Source: Bradyrhizobium sp. CCBAU 53338
GTDB taxonomy: Bacteria; Pseudomonadota; Alphaproteobacteria; Rhizobiales; Xanthobacteraceae
NCBI RefSeq assembly: GCF_015291665.1
Contig: NZ_CP030048.1
Location: 248,001 to 312,000, forward strand
Reading direction: 5' to 3'
DNA length: 64,000 nucleotides
The notes under the pieces are model-generated. The model was not told where the DNA came from, did not search any database, and worked only from the letters and a program-made list of their open reading frames with translations. The translations under genes and the position numbers were made by a program. Positions within the stretch are counted from its first letter, which is position 1. Every line of letters begins with the position of its first letter. Below, in pieces: positions 24,900 through 35,754 of the stretch.

Positions 24900-26657
24900 C
24901 TACAGCGGAAGTTCCGGCTCCCGGCGAGCATTGCGGCGGGCGTTGGTCACCGCAGGCGAGGCGGTCGAACGCACAAAACTCCAGCGGATCGAGGGCGCCT
25001 GGCGGGCATCCTGGCGGATCACGATCTGGGCGGTGCGGCGGGGCCCGTCATTGCCGGCCAGGAACACGCTGTCCTCGAGATCGACCTTGTCGTCGAGCGC
25101 TTCGAAGGTCCAGACGTCGCGGTTCGGCAGCACCAGCATGACGCCGCGGGCATCCGACAGCCGGCTCGCCTTCACCGCGGGATGCAGATGGAAGCGCAAC
25201 GCGAAATCGGCATCAGGTCCCTTGAGGCGCGCGCCTTGCGGCGGCGACAGCGTGTCCTCACCGTCGATTCGCGCGCCGTCATTGGCCACCATCAGCACGC
25301 GGCGATGGATCACGCCGAATTTGGCGAGATAGCCGTCATGCGAGGTCGTCAGCAGCGTGCCGTCCTGCACGATTTCGCGATAGCTCTCGACTTCATGGGG
25401 GCCGCTGATGATCGGCGCGCCGTGCAGCAGCCGCTTCATCGCCGACATCTCGACGAACTGGCAGGACGACGTGTCGTGATAGCTCAGCGTCGAATGCGCC
25501 ACGGTGCCGCGCGCGAACGGCCGCCAATTGTCGCGGCCCGTGGTCGGCATGCCGCAATTGGTGACGATACGGCTGGTGCCGGATGACAGTTCGAACGACA
25601 GGCAACCGGCATGTGCATCGTGGCTCACGCCCGGCGGCGGCGGCGGGCCGGTGTCGATGATCACGGTGGTCGGGCCGGCATCGAGGCGCTGGAAGCCGGT
25701 GTGCGGCATGTTCGCCATCGGTGCGCCGTGGGCATCGTCATAAGCGAGCAGTGTCGCAAGCAGGTCCGACGGCGTCGCGCTCATGCCGTTGAACAGCGCA
25801 AAATTGCCGTCGCCATGCCGGAAGAAACGCAGCATCGGCATCATGCGATCGATCGCGTTGAGCAGCGCCGGCGGCGGCGCAATGTTGCGCGCGGCAAAGG
25901 TCTGCCGCAGCGGCAACAGGTCGATCAGCAGTTCGATCAGCGCACCGGGGTTGCGCGAGATGTGTCCGCCGTCGGGAAGGATCTGCCGCTGCAATTCGTC
26001 GGAGAGCTTTTTCGACGCGCCGCGGATGTGACGCGCCTGGTTGGCGAGGCAGAGCGTCGTGTAGCACAGCGCGATCTGCACCTGTAGCTTCGGCACCCCG
26101 TCGGGGATGTTGACCATGGTGTAGCGCAGGAAGCGGATCTCGCGCGCGAGCGCGCGCAAGTAGCGGCGATAGAACTTGTTGTCGGTGTCGTTGAGAACCA
26201 GCGGTGCCTGCGACAGCAATGAGATCACGCGCCGGGCCAGCACATCGGCGCGGCGCGCCACCGGCCGGCGCTTGTTGGCGGGATTGCTGATCCAGTCCTC
26301 GACCAGCGCCCGCGCATTCGCCCGCGTCAACGCGGTGTCGGCGGCGCGCAAGTGACGCAGCCAGCCGAAGCCGAGCAGCGCGACCTCCCAATCTTCCGAG
26401 GGCGGATCGAGATCGAAGATCGAGCGGCCGTGGCAATTGACGATCTTGCCGGCGAAGACGAAGCGCCCGGCATAGATCTCGGCAGCGCGTGTCGCATCCG
26501 CGGTGCGCAGATCATGCGGCGCGATGATCAGCCGATCGGTGCGGCCGGGCCAGACCCGCGACAACGCGACGGAACCGCCGCTCGCGCGCGCGAGCATGTT
26601 CCGCGCGAAGCGGTTCATGACCAGCGTCGAGATACGTCTGCGTTGAGCGACCGACAC
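24900..26657 (-). CDS. Heparinase II/III-like family protein
   Basis: A 585-residue protein from a GTG start. An alpha/alpha-barrel-like N-terminal half (about 60-330; GFGWLRHLRAADTALTRANA) is followed by a beta-sandwich C-terminal half with HDAHAGCLSFELSSG and VAHSTLSYHDTSS, typical of heparinase II/III-type lyases. No signal peptide is evident, so a periplasmic polysaccharide lyase role is uncertain. Homologues commonly sit between rsmB and purH in rhizobia (recollection), but their substrate is unknown. The start is uncertain: GTG 26657 has a weak AAGG site and ATG 26618 is the alternative. Confidence 0.82.
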   Translation of the reverse strand: MSVAQRRRISTLVMNRFARNMLARASGGSVALSRVWPGRTDRLIIAPHDLRTADATRAAEIYAGRFVFAGKIVNCHGRSIFDLDPPSEDWEVALLGFGWLRHLRAADTALTRANARALVEDWISNPANKRRPVARRADVLARRVISLLSQAPLVLNDTDNKFYRRYLRALAREIRFLRYTMVNIPDGVPKLQVQIALCYTTLCLANQARHIRGASKKLSDELQRQILPDGGHISRNPGALIELLIDLLPLRQTFAARNIAPPPALLNAIDRMMPMLRFFRHGDGNFALFNGMSATPSDLLATLLAYDDAHGAPMANMPHTGFQRLDAGPTTVIIDTGPPPPPGVSHDAHAGCLSFELSSGTSRIVTNCGMPTTGRDNWRPFARGTVAHSTLSYHDTSSCQFVEMSAMKRLLHGAPIISGPHEVESYREIVQDGTLLTTSHDGYLAKFGVIHRRVLMVANDGARIDGEDTLSPPQGARLKGPDADFALRFHLHPAVKASRLSDARGVMLVLPNRDVWTFEALDDKVDLEDSVFLAGNDGPRRTAQIVIRQDARQAPSIRWSFVRSTASPAVTNARRNARREPELPL

Positions 26658-26775
26658 GCCTTGCCTTGAAGGGGGAGAGGATTCCGACGAATCCTTATTA
26701 ATCCCAAAATCGGTCGGCTGACACCACCTTGAAAGGCTCCGAATCAGGGTGTCGGTAGCAAAATCCGGTGCAAAA

Positions 26776-28122
26776 TCAGGATTTAACGAGCCGGGCCGCG
26801 TAAAATCCGTCGAGCCCGCCGAGCTTCGGGTCGGCGTGCGGCAGGTGGCTCGGCAGGGTCCGGAGATCGCCCTCAGGGGTGATGATCTCGCTGAGCCCGG
26901 AGACTTCGCTGGCATCGATCGGTACGCGGCGAAGCGCAGGCTCCGCGGCCAGCAGAGTGGCGACGGCCTGCTCGCCTTCTTCGGGTTCCAGCGAACAGGT
27001 GCAGTAGACCAGCGTCCCGCCCGGTTTGAGCAGCGATACGGATTTGCGCAGAAGCCGTTGCTGCAGAACGGTCATCGCGGCGACGTCGGACTCCTGCCGC
27101 AGCCATGCGACGTCGGGGTGCCGGCGGATTGTCCCGGTCGAGGTGCAGGGCGCGTCGATCAGGACGCCATCGAAGCCCTCTGCCGGCCCTGCCCATTCCA
27201 CGGCGTCAGCGACGACAGTCTCGGCCTCGAGCGACAGCCGACTCAGGTTTTCGCGCAGGCGTGCCACCCGGGCAGGCGAGCGGTCGAGCGCCGTGACACG
27301 CGCGCCGGCTTGTGCAAGTTGTGCCGTCTTGCCTCCGGGCGCGGCGCAGAGGTCGGCGATGGATTTGCCCTTGATGTCGCCGAACAGCCGGACCGGCAGT
27401 GCGGCGGCGGCATCCTGCACCCACCATTGTCCCTCGGCGAAGCCGGGCAGCATCGTCACCGAGCCATGCAGCAGCGTACGCACCGATCCGGTCGGCAGCA
27501 CTTCGCCATGCAGCCGGCTCGCCCATTGCGCGGCGTCGGACTTCACGGTCAGGTCGAGCGATGGTTCGTGACCGAGCGCGAGCGCCATCTCCCGTGCGGT
27601 CGCCTCGCCGTAATGTGCGCTCCAGCGCGCCAGCAGCCAGGGCGGCAGGTCCAGCGATTGGGTCGCGACCTCCTCGACCAGCGCCTGGCCCTCGCGCGCG
27701 CAGCGGCGCAGCACGGCGTTGACGAGGCCGGCATAGCGCGCGGCGCGCCGGTCGGATTGCACAAGGCGCACCGAGAGATCGACCGCGGCGTGATCGGGCA
27801 CGTCCATCCAGAGGATCTGGGCGGCGCCGATCAGCAGCGCGCTCTGCGCGCGCGGCGCGTCGGACGGGATGCCCTTGTCGAGCAGGCGCGACAGCACATG
27901 GCCGAGGGTGCCGAGGCGGCGCAGGATGGTTGCGACCAGGCGCCGCATCAGGGCGCGGTCGCGGTCGGCGAGCGTCTTCAGTCCGGGATGGGCACCGGAG
28001 CCATCGAGCTGGTCGTCGAGCGTGCGGTGCTTGTGCAGGACGCCATCGACGATGTCGGCAGCGATCCGCCGTGCCGCGAGACCGGGCACTTCGGACGGAG
28101 GGGCAAAACGTTGAGATGGCAT
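26776..28122 (-). CDS. rsmB: RsmB/NOP-family rRNA (cytosine-5-)-methyltransferase
   Basis: A 448-residue enzyme with an N-terminal NusB-like RNA-binding domain (about 10-150) and a C-terminal SAM methyltransferase domain. Motif I is LCAAPGGKTAQLA. The two catalytic cysteines lie in DAPCTSTGTIRRHPD and VYCTCSLEPEEGEQ. It methylates a cytosine of 16S rRNA (967 in E. coli numbering). The SAM and cysteine motifs are complete, so it should be active. It diverges from the DUF1674 gene and precedes the heparinase-like gene. Confidence 0.94.
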   Translation of the reverse strand: MPSQRFAPPSEVPGLAARRIAADIVDGVLHKHRTLDDQLDGSGAHPGLKTLADRDRALMRRLVATILRRLGTLGHVLSRLLDKGIPSDAPRAQSALLIGAAQILWMDVPDHAAVDLSVRLVQSDRRAARYAGLVNAVLRRCAREGQALVEEVATQSLDLPPWLLARWSAHYGEATAREMALALGHEPSLDLTVKSDAAQWASRLHGEVLPTGSVRTLLHGSVTMLPGFAEGQWWVQDAAAALPVRLFGDIKGKSIADLCAAPGGKTAQLAQAGARVTALDRSPARVARLRENLSRLSLEAETVVADAVEWAGPAEGFDGVLIDAPCTSTGTIRRHPDVAWLRQESDVAAMTVLQQRLLRKSVSLLKPGGTLVYCTCSLEPEEGEQAVATLLAAEPALRRVPIDASEVSGLSEIITPEGDLRTLPSHLPHADPKLGGLDGFYAARLVKS

Positions 28123-28310
28123 GCGGAAGCAAGGTTCTGAGCGAGCGGCAGTTCCGCCGAGAGGGGCGCATGCCTAGAGAGCACAGTGTCTGGCACGCGA
28201 ATATGCCAAATGTAAGAATGGCCTCTGGCGATTTCAGCCCTTAGCTGCCATTTCAGCAATGCGATATTGGATCTCGCGCCTGTCGCGATCCTGCGCTAGG
28301 AACCCGGACG

Positions 28311-28508
28311 ATGAACGACCAACCTCCCGCTTCCAGTCGCAAGCCCTTGCCGCCTGCCGCGCAGCGCGCGTTGGCTGAGGCGGAGGAGCGTCGGCGGGCT
28401 GCGGCGGCACATGCCGAGGCTGCACCGAAAGAATTGCAGGGGCCGAAGGGGCCTGAGCCCACGCGCTACGGCGATTGGGAGCGCAAAGGCATCGCCTCCG
28501 ATTTCTGA
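28311..28508 (+). CDS. DUF1674 protein (succinate dehydrogenase assembly factor 4 type)
   Basis: A 65-residue protein. The C-terminal block GPKGPEPTRYGDWERKGIAS is the hallmark of DUF1674, the family of eukaryotic SDHAF4, ending in the usual aromatic SDF. The N-terminal half is Ala/Glu-rich and probably disordered or helical. SDHAF4 helps flavinylated SdhA join the SDH complex and limits reactive oxygen (eukaryotic knowledge); the same role is likely in bacteria but is inferred. The sdh genes are not in this window. Confidence 0.9.
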   Translation: MNDQPPASSRKPLPPAAQRALAEAEERRRAAAAHAEAAPKELQGPKGPEPTRYGDWERKGIASDF

Positions 28509-28566
28509 GGCTCGGCTTTTTCGAGGTCACTTGTCGGTTCGGCCGACTCAGCCCTAGCGTGCGCGG

Positions 28567-29151
28567 ATGCCGCGCTTCGACCCAGATCGCTCCTATCGGT
28601 CGTCTTACGGCGGCTCCCCATTCGGCCGTCGCTTCTCCGGACTGTTGCCGTGGATGTTCGTGGTCGGCATCGTCACGGTGATCGTGCTCAGCTTCCGGCA
28701 TGGCACCCACTGGCCCGTTCCGTATGCGGCTGACGACCGCGCCAGCGAGATCATCCTGCAGCATTCAGGCAATCCCGACGATCGCCTGCAAGTCGACGTC
28801 GTCCGCACCATCGATGGCGACACGTTTCTCGCGCGCGTGCATCAGCACGACGGACGCGATCTCGTCGCGCGGGTTCGACTGCGCGGCATCGATGCGGCCG
28901 AGATGAAGGCGTCCTGTCAGGACGAACTAGACAAGGCGGATGCGGCCACCAAGGCGCTGCGCAATCTGCTCGGTCAGGGTGGCGTCACCATCTACAATCT
29001 CGGCTCGGAAAAATACGGGCGCGTTCTTGCCGATGTCGCGACCAAGCGCACGGCAAACGTCTCGGCCGCGATGCTCGCCGGCGGCTACGCGCGCAGCTAC
29101 AATGGCGGCCATCGTGGCAGCTGGTGCGCGCGCGGCTGGCGCTTCTGGTAA
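28567..29151 (+). CDS. Membrane-anchored thermonuclease (SNase-like) protein
   Basis: A 194-residue protein with one N-terminal membrane helix (about residues 28-44, LPWMFVVGIVTVIVLSF) followed by a staphylococcal nuclease-like domain. Catalytic-type residues appear in VVRTIDGDTFLARV, VRLRGIDAAEM and YGRVLADV, the standard Asp/Arg pattern of the fold. The domain is probably exposed to the periplasm, where it could cleave nucleic acids with Ca2+. A strong terminator hairpin follows within 30 bp of the stop. Confidence 0.87.
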   Translation: MPRFDPDRSYRSSYGGSPFGRRFSGLLPWMFVVGIVTVIVLSFRHGTHWPVPYAADDRASEIILQHSGNPDDRLQVDVVRTIDGDTFLARVHQHDGRDLVARVRLRGIDAAEMKASCQDELDKADAATKALRNLLGQGGVTIYNLGSEKYGRVLADVATKRTANVSAAMLAGGYARSYNGGHRGSWCARGWRFW

Positions 29152-29156
29152 CAAAA

Positions 29157-29180
29157 AAGCCGCGTCTGGCGACGCGGCTT
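29157..29180. terminator. Bidirectional intrinsic terminator
   Basis: A perfect 10-bp stem AAGCCGCGTC/GACGCGGCTT with a 4-nt loop is flanked by an A-run on the left and TTTCGTT on the right. It sits between the convergent thermonuclease and L,D-transpeptidase genes. Confidence 0.8.
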
Positions 29181-29205
29181 TCGTTGTTCCTGTCTGAGAT
29201 TTCGA

Positions 29206-29721
29206 TCAGCGCGTCACGACTACCGTCGTGCCGACCGAGACGCGGCTGTAGAGATCGGTGATGTCGTCGTTGAGCATGCGGATGCAGCCATAGGAGACGA
29301 AGCCGCCGACCGAGCCCGGCACGTTGGTGCCGTGAATCGCATATTCGCCACCGGCCAGCGTCATCGCCGCAACGCCCATCGGGTTACGCGGCGAACCGCC
29401 CGGGATCACGTCGGGAAGCTGCGGCTTGTCGCGCTTCACCTCGGCGGGCGGCGACCAGGCCGGGTTGCGATACTTGCCGTCGATGCGGGTGGTGCCGGCC
29501 CACTGCTTGCCGGACTTGCCGACGCCCACCGGATAGCGCACTGCGTGGCCGCTATCGAGGATGAGATAAAGCCGACGCTCGTTGGTTTTGACCACGATGG
29601 TACCAGGCGAATAATTTTCCAGGTGCGCGCCCACCATTTCCGGCCGCGCCTCCGCCGCTGTCGAGATCAAGACTCCCGCCCCGATGGTGGCAGCGAGCGC
29701 CAGTGCAATCTTCATCGACAT
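29206..29721 (-). CDS. L,D-transpeptidase (YkuD domain), exported
   Basis: A 171-residue protein with a signal peptide (residues 1-24, ending STAAEA). The YkuD catalytic motif is complete: HGTNVPGSVGGFVSYGCIRM, with the nucleophilic cysteine at residue 146. It forms 3-3 peptidoglycan cross-links or attaches proteins to the wall in the periplasm. Bradyrhizobia carry many such enzymes, so the precise target is unknown. GAGGG eight bases before ATG 29721 decides the start (a second ATG lies at 29715); the longer open frame upstream has no support. Confidence 0.94.
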   Translation of the reverse strand: MSMKIALALAATIGAGVLISTAAEARPEMVGAHLENYSPGTIVVKTNERRLYLILDSGHAVRYPVGVGKSGKQWAGTTRIDGKYRNPAWSPPAEVKRDKPQLPDVIPGGSPRNPMGVAAMTLAGGEYAIHGTNVPGSVGGFVSYGCIRMLNDDITDLYSRVSVGTTVVVTR

Positions 29722-30147
29722 CAATTTTCCCTCAACCCCGAACGGATCGTCCAAAATCACGCAAAACCGGCAATTGCCGCTTCGCCCAGACATCCTTAAC
29801 CGCGCTTGTTGACCGGAGGGTTTCCACGCGAGGTCGCCGAGGGCGAGCCAGCAGGGGGAAGAAAGGAAATGTTCGAAACAAAGTAAATGACCTGAAAACA
29901 ACACCCGGCGTGAAACATGCCGCCGTGCCGGCTCCCGCCCTGACAAATGCGTGAGGGTGTGAACGGCAGTCGTTTTGGGAGGTGTCGGCGCGAAGGGCGG
30001 CCTCATGTCCCGATGCGCTGCAGCGCCTCAGCGCTGCTGCGCAGAGCCGGGATCCAAGAGGCCACACGTTTCTGCCGTTATATGGGGCCCCGGCTCTGCG
30101 GCGCACCGCGAAGTGTGCGCTGCGCCGCGTCCGGGGCACGAGAGAGC
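29722..30147. other. 426-bp intergenic region between ldt and acs genes, with a palindromic repeat
   Basis: No gene is visible. The half nearest acs carries the repeat listed at 30041-30138; the half nearest the transpeptidase should hold its promoter, which I could not identify confidently. Confidence 0.5.
30041..30138. repeat. Palindromic intergenic repeat of a second type
   Basis: An 11-bp perfect inverted repeat GCAGAGCCGGG (30041-30051) / CCCGGCTCTGC (30089-30099) is followed by a smaller one, GCGCAC/GTGCGC (30101-30120). It lies just downstream of the acs stop codon and differs in sequence from the GTCATTCC family. Confidence 0.7.
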
Positions 30148-32094
<1,947 letters not shown>

Positions 32095-32504
32095 GCTTCC
32101 CTCCACATACGGCAAGCCGAGCACAGCGGACTGGCGAGCCGACTTCATCGTTGAACGATTATGCGTCGGGCTAACCGGACCCGACAAGGACAACAAGCTG
32201 GACCTTCGGAGAGCGGGCCGCCATGCGGAGGATCAAGCTGCAACGACCGGCTGTCGCAAATCTGAAACAGCCAGATCGGCGGCTTCCGGCCCTTTACCCA
32301 AATCCCGGGAATAAGGCTGTGCAGGGCGCCCATGCGTCGCAGGAGGTATTTGGAAACCGCTTTTCACTGATTCGGGACTCGCAATGCGGTTCGGAACACC
32401 CTAAGTGGCTAACCCGAGTCCCAAGAGGCCTTCCAGGCGAAGCTTGGAACAAAAATCAGAACAGCGGCATTGAACGGTACCAGACAGGGCTAAGGCTTAA
32501 GACT
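32095..32504. other. 410-bp divergent intergenic region between acs and topoisomerase IB
   Basis: I see no gene. An 8-bp inverted repeat GGGACTCG (32374-32381) / CGAGTCCC (32415-32422), 33 bp apart, is the only clear structure. The topoisomerase frame is open through the region from 32223, but that part lacks a ribosome site and coding-like composition. Confidence 0.5.
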
Positions 32505-33674
32505 ATGATGGATCAGCAGAATCTCGGGACGATGCGGCCTGCCTCGGCCGATCCTGCTGCCATTGCGCTGGCCAAAGCCCTCGGACAATGGCCGAAACCG
32601 GCCGGTTCCACCCGTCGCAGCCCGAAAAAAGTCTTCGACACGGCGCCCGCGGCGACGGTCGAGACCCTCGCCAAGGAGCTGGGCCTGCGGCTCGGCGACC
32701 AGAACGAGCTGACCATCCGGCGCATCCGCCGCGGCAAGGGCTATTCCTTCGTCCGCCCCAACGGCGCCCATATCCGTGACGCCCGCACTATCCGCCGGCT
32801 GCACGCCATGGCGGTGCCGCCGGCCTATCGCGAAGTGCGCTACTCGGCCGACCCGAGTTCGCATCTCCAGGCGGTGGGTCGCGATGCCGCAGGCCGGCTG
32901 CAGTATCGCTATCACGCCGACTGGGAGAAGGTCCGCGAGCATCGCAAGGCGCACCGCCTGGAAAAGCTCGTCGGCGCGCTGCCCAAAATCCGGCGCAAGG
33001 TCTCGGCGTTCCTGTCGGGCGACGCGCCGACGCGCGAGTTCGCGCTCTCGGCCGTGATCGAGCTGATCGCGCGCACCGCGATCCGTCCCGGCAACGAATC
33101 CTATGCCCGTCTCAACGGGACCCGCGGCGCCACAACGCTGCTGAAGTCCAACGTCACGCTTGAAGGGGATAGCTTCGTGCTGACCTTCAAGGCGAAGGGC
33201 GGCAAGGCCGTGCGCAAGGAGTGCGACGCGGCCAAGCTGGTCCGTGCCATCGGCATTTTGCAGGGCGTCCCCGGCAAGCGCATGTTCCAATATCGCGATG
33301 CCTACGGCATCGTGCGCGCCGTCAGCACCACGCAGGTGAACGCGTTCCTGCGCGAGATCGCCGGAATCAAGATCTCACTGAAGGATTTCCGCACGCTGAT
33401 GGCGTCCGCCGTCGTCGTGGAATCTCTCTCGCGGATCACGCCGGCGACCAGCCAGCGCGGCCGCAAGAAGCAGGTGCTGGACGCGATCCGCGCCGCCGCC
33501 GACAAGCTCTCGAACACGCCGGCAATCTGCCGCAAGAGCTACGTCCACGACACCATCGTCACGGCGTTCGAAGACGGCATTCTCGAACGTTTTGCGGCGA
33601 CGATGAAGGGCCAGCGTTCGCAGGCCAGGCGCGAGCAGCTTTTGGCGCAGGTGGTCGCGACCGCGGCGGTTTGA
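32505..33674 (+). CDS. DNA topoisomerase IB
   Basis: A 389-residue topoisomerase of the poxvirus/bacterial type IB family. The N-terminal domain contains RRGKGYSFVRPNG. Catalytic residues appear in RTAIRPGNESY (arginine) and in CRKSYVHDTI, where Tyr346 would form the 3'-phosphotyrosine link. The usual SYVHP reads SYVHD here, a conservative change near but not at the nucleophile. It relaxes supercoils of both signs without ATP. ATG 32505 has AAGG nine bases upstream; a second ATG follows at 32508. Confidence 0.94.
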   Translation: MMDQQNLGTMRPASADPAAIALAKALGQWPKPAGSTRRSPKKVFDTAPAATVETLAKELGLRLGDQNELTIRRIRRGKGYSFVRPNGAHIRDARTIRRLHAMAVPPAYREVRYSADPSSHLQAVGRDAAGRLQYRYHADWEKVREHRKAHRLEKLVGALPKIRRKVSAFLSGDAPTREFALSAVIELIARTAIRPGNESYARLNGTRGATTLLKSNVTLEGDSFVLTFKAKGGKAVRKECDAAKLVRAIGILQGVPGKRMFQYRDAYGIVRAVSTTQVNAFLREIAGIKISLKDFRTLMASAVVVESLSRITPATSQRGRKKQVLDAIRAAADKLSNTPAICRKSYVHDTIVTAFEDGILERFAATMKGQRSQARREQLLAQVVATAAV

Positions 33675-33686
33675 TCCGCCGCATCG

Positions 33687-34142
33687 CTACATATTGTCCG
33701 AAACACCTTTGTCGGGACCGGGATCGCGGCCGGCGGCGGCACTCGTGAGTCGCCCCAGATAATGCGCCCAGCCTTTCGCGTGCGCGGCCACCTGTTCCTC
33801 GGTCGGCAACCCGCTATGAGTCATGCGCATCAGCGTGCCGCCGTCGCGTTCGATCAGGTCGATTTCGATCAGGCTCGAGCCGGGCGGCACTTCCTGACCG
33901 CCCTCCCAGCCGAATGTGTAGGCCAGTCGATGCACCGGGACGACTTCGCGGAAAGCGCCGCGGGCGACGCTGGCACGCGGGCCGATTCCCCTCAGCAGAT
34001 AGAGCCCGCCGGGATGCGGCTCGGTGGTCGCATCCGAGCCCATCCAGCTCAGGATTTTCTCGGGATCGGTCAAATAGGCGAAGACTGTGGCGCGCGGGGC
34101 GGCGATCTGGGTCTCGCGTCGCAATACGAACGGCTCGGTCAT
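33687..34142 (-). CDS. SRPBCC/AHSA1-family protein
   Basis: A 151-residue START-like (helix-grip) protein. RRETQIAAPRATVFAYLTDPEKILSW and the closing THSGLPTEEQVAAHAKGWAHYLGRL are typical of the bacterial Aha1/CalC-like SRPBCC group. These proteins bind hydrophobic ligands or act as small co-factors; the ligand is unknown. Many sit beside ArsR regulators, but none is present here. It converges on topoisomerase IB with only 12 bp between and diverges from the cyclase gene. Confidence 0.87.
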   Translation of the reverse strand: MTEPFVLRRETQIAAPRATVFAYLTDPEKILSWMGSDATTEPHPGGLYLLRGIGPRASVARGAFREVVPVHRLAYTFGWEGGQEVPPGSSLIEIDLIERDGGTLMRMTHSGLPTEEQVAAHAKGWAHYLGRLTSAAAGRDPGPDKGVSDNM

Positions 34143-34207
34143 AGGCGATCATCCCTGGCGTGTTGCTGGCACATGGCGGCGCCAACGCGGCCCGTCAAGG
34201 ATTGCCC

Positions 34208-35335
34208 GTGACAAAGGCGGCCCTCCTTCGCCATCATCGGATCATGCAACTCTCACCGACCCTCGCCTGGCTTGTCGATGCCGCTTCGGACAGTTCCGGC
34301 GCCGATCGCCTGCTCGCGGAACTCGGCGCGCATTTGCGCGCCGATGGCGTGCCGCTTGCGGCGGGCGCCCTGACCCTGGAGGTGCCGCACCCGCTGATCG
34401 CGAAGCGGACATGGCTGTGGCGCGCAGACAACGGCCGGGTGATCGAGGCGCTGGGATTTGCGCCGGGCGGGCTGGCGCCCGATTTGCCTGACGATGCCGG
34501 CCGTCGCTGGCTGCGCGGCGTCGCGGGCGGCGACGTGCATGAGGACGTTGTCGGGCGCGATGGCCCACTGCTCGGCTGGATCGGGCCGCGTCCGTTTACA
34601 TCAGACGAAATCGGGCAATTGCGGCAGGCCGCGCGCTTTGCCGCGACACCGCTCGCTGTGCTCGCTGCACGCGCGACCTTGCGGGCGACGCTGGAGGCCT
34701 ATCTCGGCAAGCGCAGCGCCGAGCGGGTGTTGGCGGCACCTCTGCGGCGCGATCTCGGCGAGACCATCCAGGCTGCGCTGCTCTATGCGGATCTGCGCGG
34801 CTTCACCACTTTGTCCGAAAACAGTCAGCCGGCGGATGTCATCGCAGCCCTGGATGCCTGGTTCGATCGCATCGCCGGCGCCGTTCACGCCTTTGGCGGC
34901 GAGGTGCTGAAATTCATCGGCGATGGGGTGCTCGCGATCTTTCCGGTGGTCGAGGCATCACCGCGTCGCGCCTGCGAGGCCGCGCTGCGTGCTGCAGGCG
35001 CAGCCGAGGCCGGAATGGCGTATCTCAACGCGGAACGTAGCGCTCTGGGATTGCCGCCACTGGCGTTCGGTGCCGCACTTCACCTCGGCGAGATGCTCTG
35101 GGGCAATATCGGCGCGGCCAATCGGCTCGACTTCACGGCGATCGGTCCCGCCGTCAATCTCGCCAGCCGGCTCGAAGGCCTGTGCAAGCCGCTCGGCAGG
35201 ACCGTGCTGGTCTCGGCCGCGCTTGCCGCCGAAACGGAGATGCCTTTGGTCGCGCTCGGGCTGCACAAGCTGCGCGGCATTGCCTCGCCGTGCGAAGTGC
35301 TGACGCTGCCGGAGACGCAAGCACGGACGTCGTAG
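34208..35335 (+). CDS. Class III adenylate/guanylate cyclase with N-terminal sensor-like region
   Basis: A 375-residue cytoplasmic protein. The N-terminal 160 residues are a GAF-like or unknown sensor region. The cyclase domain (about 190-350) has both metal aspartates (LLYADLRGFTTLS, Asp195; KFIGDGVLAIF, Asp239), Lys235, and RLDFTAIGPAVNLASRLE, whose aspartate favours ATP as substrate. It should make cAMP. The GTG start at 34208 is chosen because AAGGA lies six bases upstream; ATG 34244 (MQLSPTLAW) is the alternative. No membrane segment is evident. Confidence 0.88.
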   Translation: MTKAALLRHHRIMQLSPTLAWLVDAASDSSGADRLLAELGAHLRADGVPLAAGALTLEVPHPLIAKRTWLWRADNGRVIEALGFAPGGLAPDLPDDAGRRWLRGVAGGDVHEDVVGRDGPLLGWIGPRPFTSDEIGQLRQAARFAATPLAVLAARATLRATLEAYLGKRSAERVLAAPLRRDLGETIQAALLYADLRGFTTLSENSQPADVIAALDAWFDRIAGAVHAFGGEVLKFIGDGVLAIFPVVEASPRRACEAALRAAGAAEAGMAYLNAERSALGLPPLAFGAALHLGEMLWGNIGAANRLDFTAIGPAVNLASRLEGLCKPLGRTVLVSAALAAETEMPLVALGLHKLRGIASPCEVLTLPETQARTS

Positions 35336-35338
35336 CTC

Positions 35339-35752
35339 TTAAACCCCGCCCATCTTGCAAACGAGCTTCCACTCCTCGGTCGTCACCGGCTGCACCGACA
35401 GGCGCGAATATTTCACCAGCGCCATGTCGGCGAGCTTCTTCTCCGCCTTGATCGCGGCCATCGTCACCGGCGTCTTCAAGGGCTTGTCGGCCTTGATGTC
35501 GACGCAGACGAACTTTTCGGTCTTGTCGGTCGGGTCGGGATAGGCCTCCTTGATGATCTCGGCGATGCCGACGATCTCCTTGCCCTCGTTGGAATGATAG
35601 AAGAACGCCTTGTCGCCCTTCTTCATGTTCACGAGATTGATGCGTGCGGTGTAATTGCGCACGCCGGTCCAGGCTTCGCCCTTGGCGCCCTTGGCGACCT
35701 GCTGGTCCCAGGACCACACCGATGGTTCGGACTTCACCAGCCAGTACGCCAT
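35339..35752 (-). CDS. EVE-domain protein
   Basis: A 137-residue single-domain EVE (PUA-like) protein: MAYWLVKSEPSVWSWDQQ at the start, then NYTARINLVNMKKGDKAFFY and YSRLSVQPVTTEEWKLVCKM. EVE domains bind modified bases in RNA or DNA (known for the YTH/PUA superfamily); the ligand here is not known. AGAGGA six bases upstream decides ATG 35752 over 35758. It starts two bases after the gpsA stop, so it is probably co-transcribed with tsaD-gpsA. Confidence 0.92.
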   Translation of the reverse strand: MAYWLVKSEPSVWSWDQQVAKGAKGEAWTGVRNYTARINLVNMKKGDKAFFYHSNEGKEIVGIAEIIKEAYPDPTDKTEKFVCVDIKADKPLKTPVTMAAIKAEKKLADMALVKYSRLSVQPVTTEEWKLVCKMGGV

Positions 35753-35754
35753 GC

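Noticed and set aside
28190..28207. TGGCACGCGAATATGCCA upstream of the DUF1674 gene as a sigma-54 promoter
   Set aside because: The GG-to-GC spacing is one base too long, so it is better seen as an accidental dyad.
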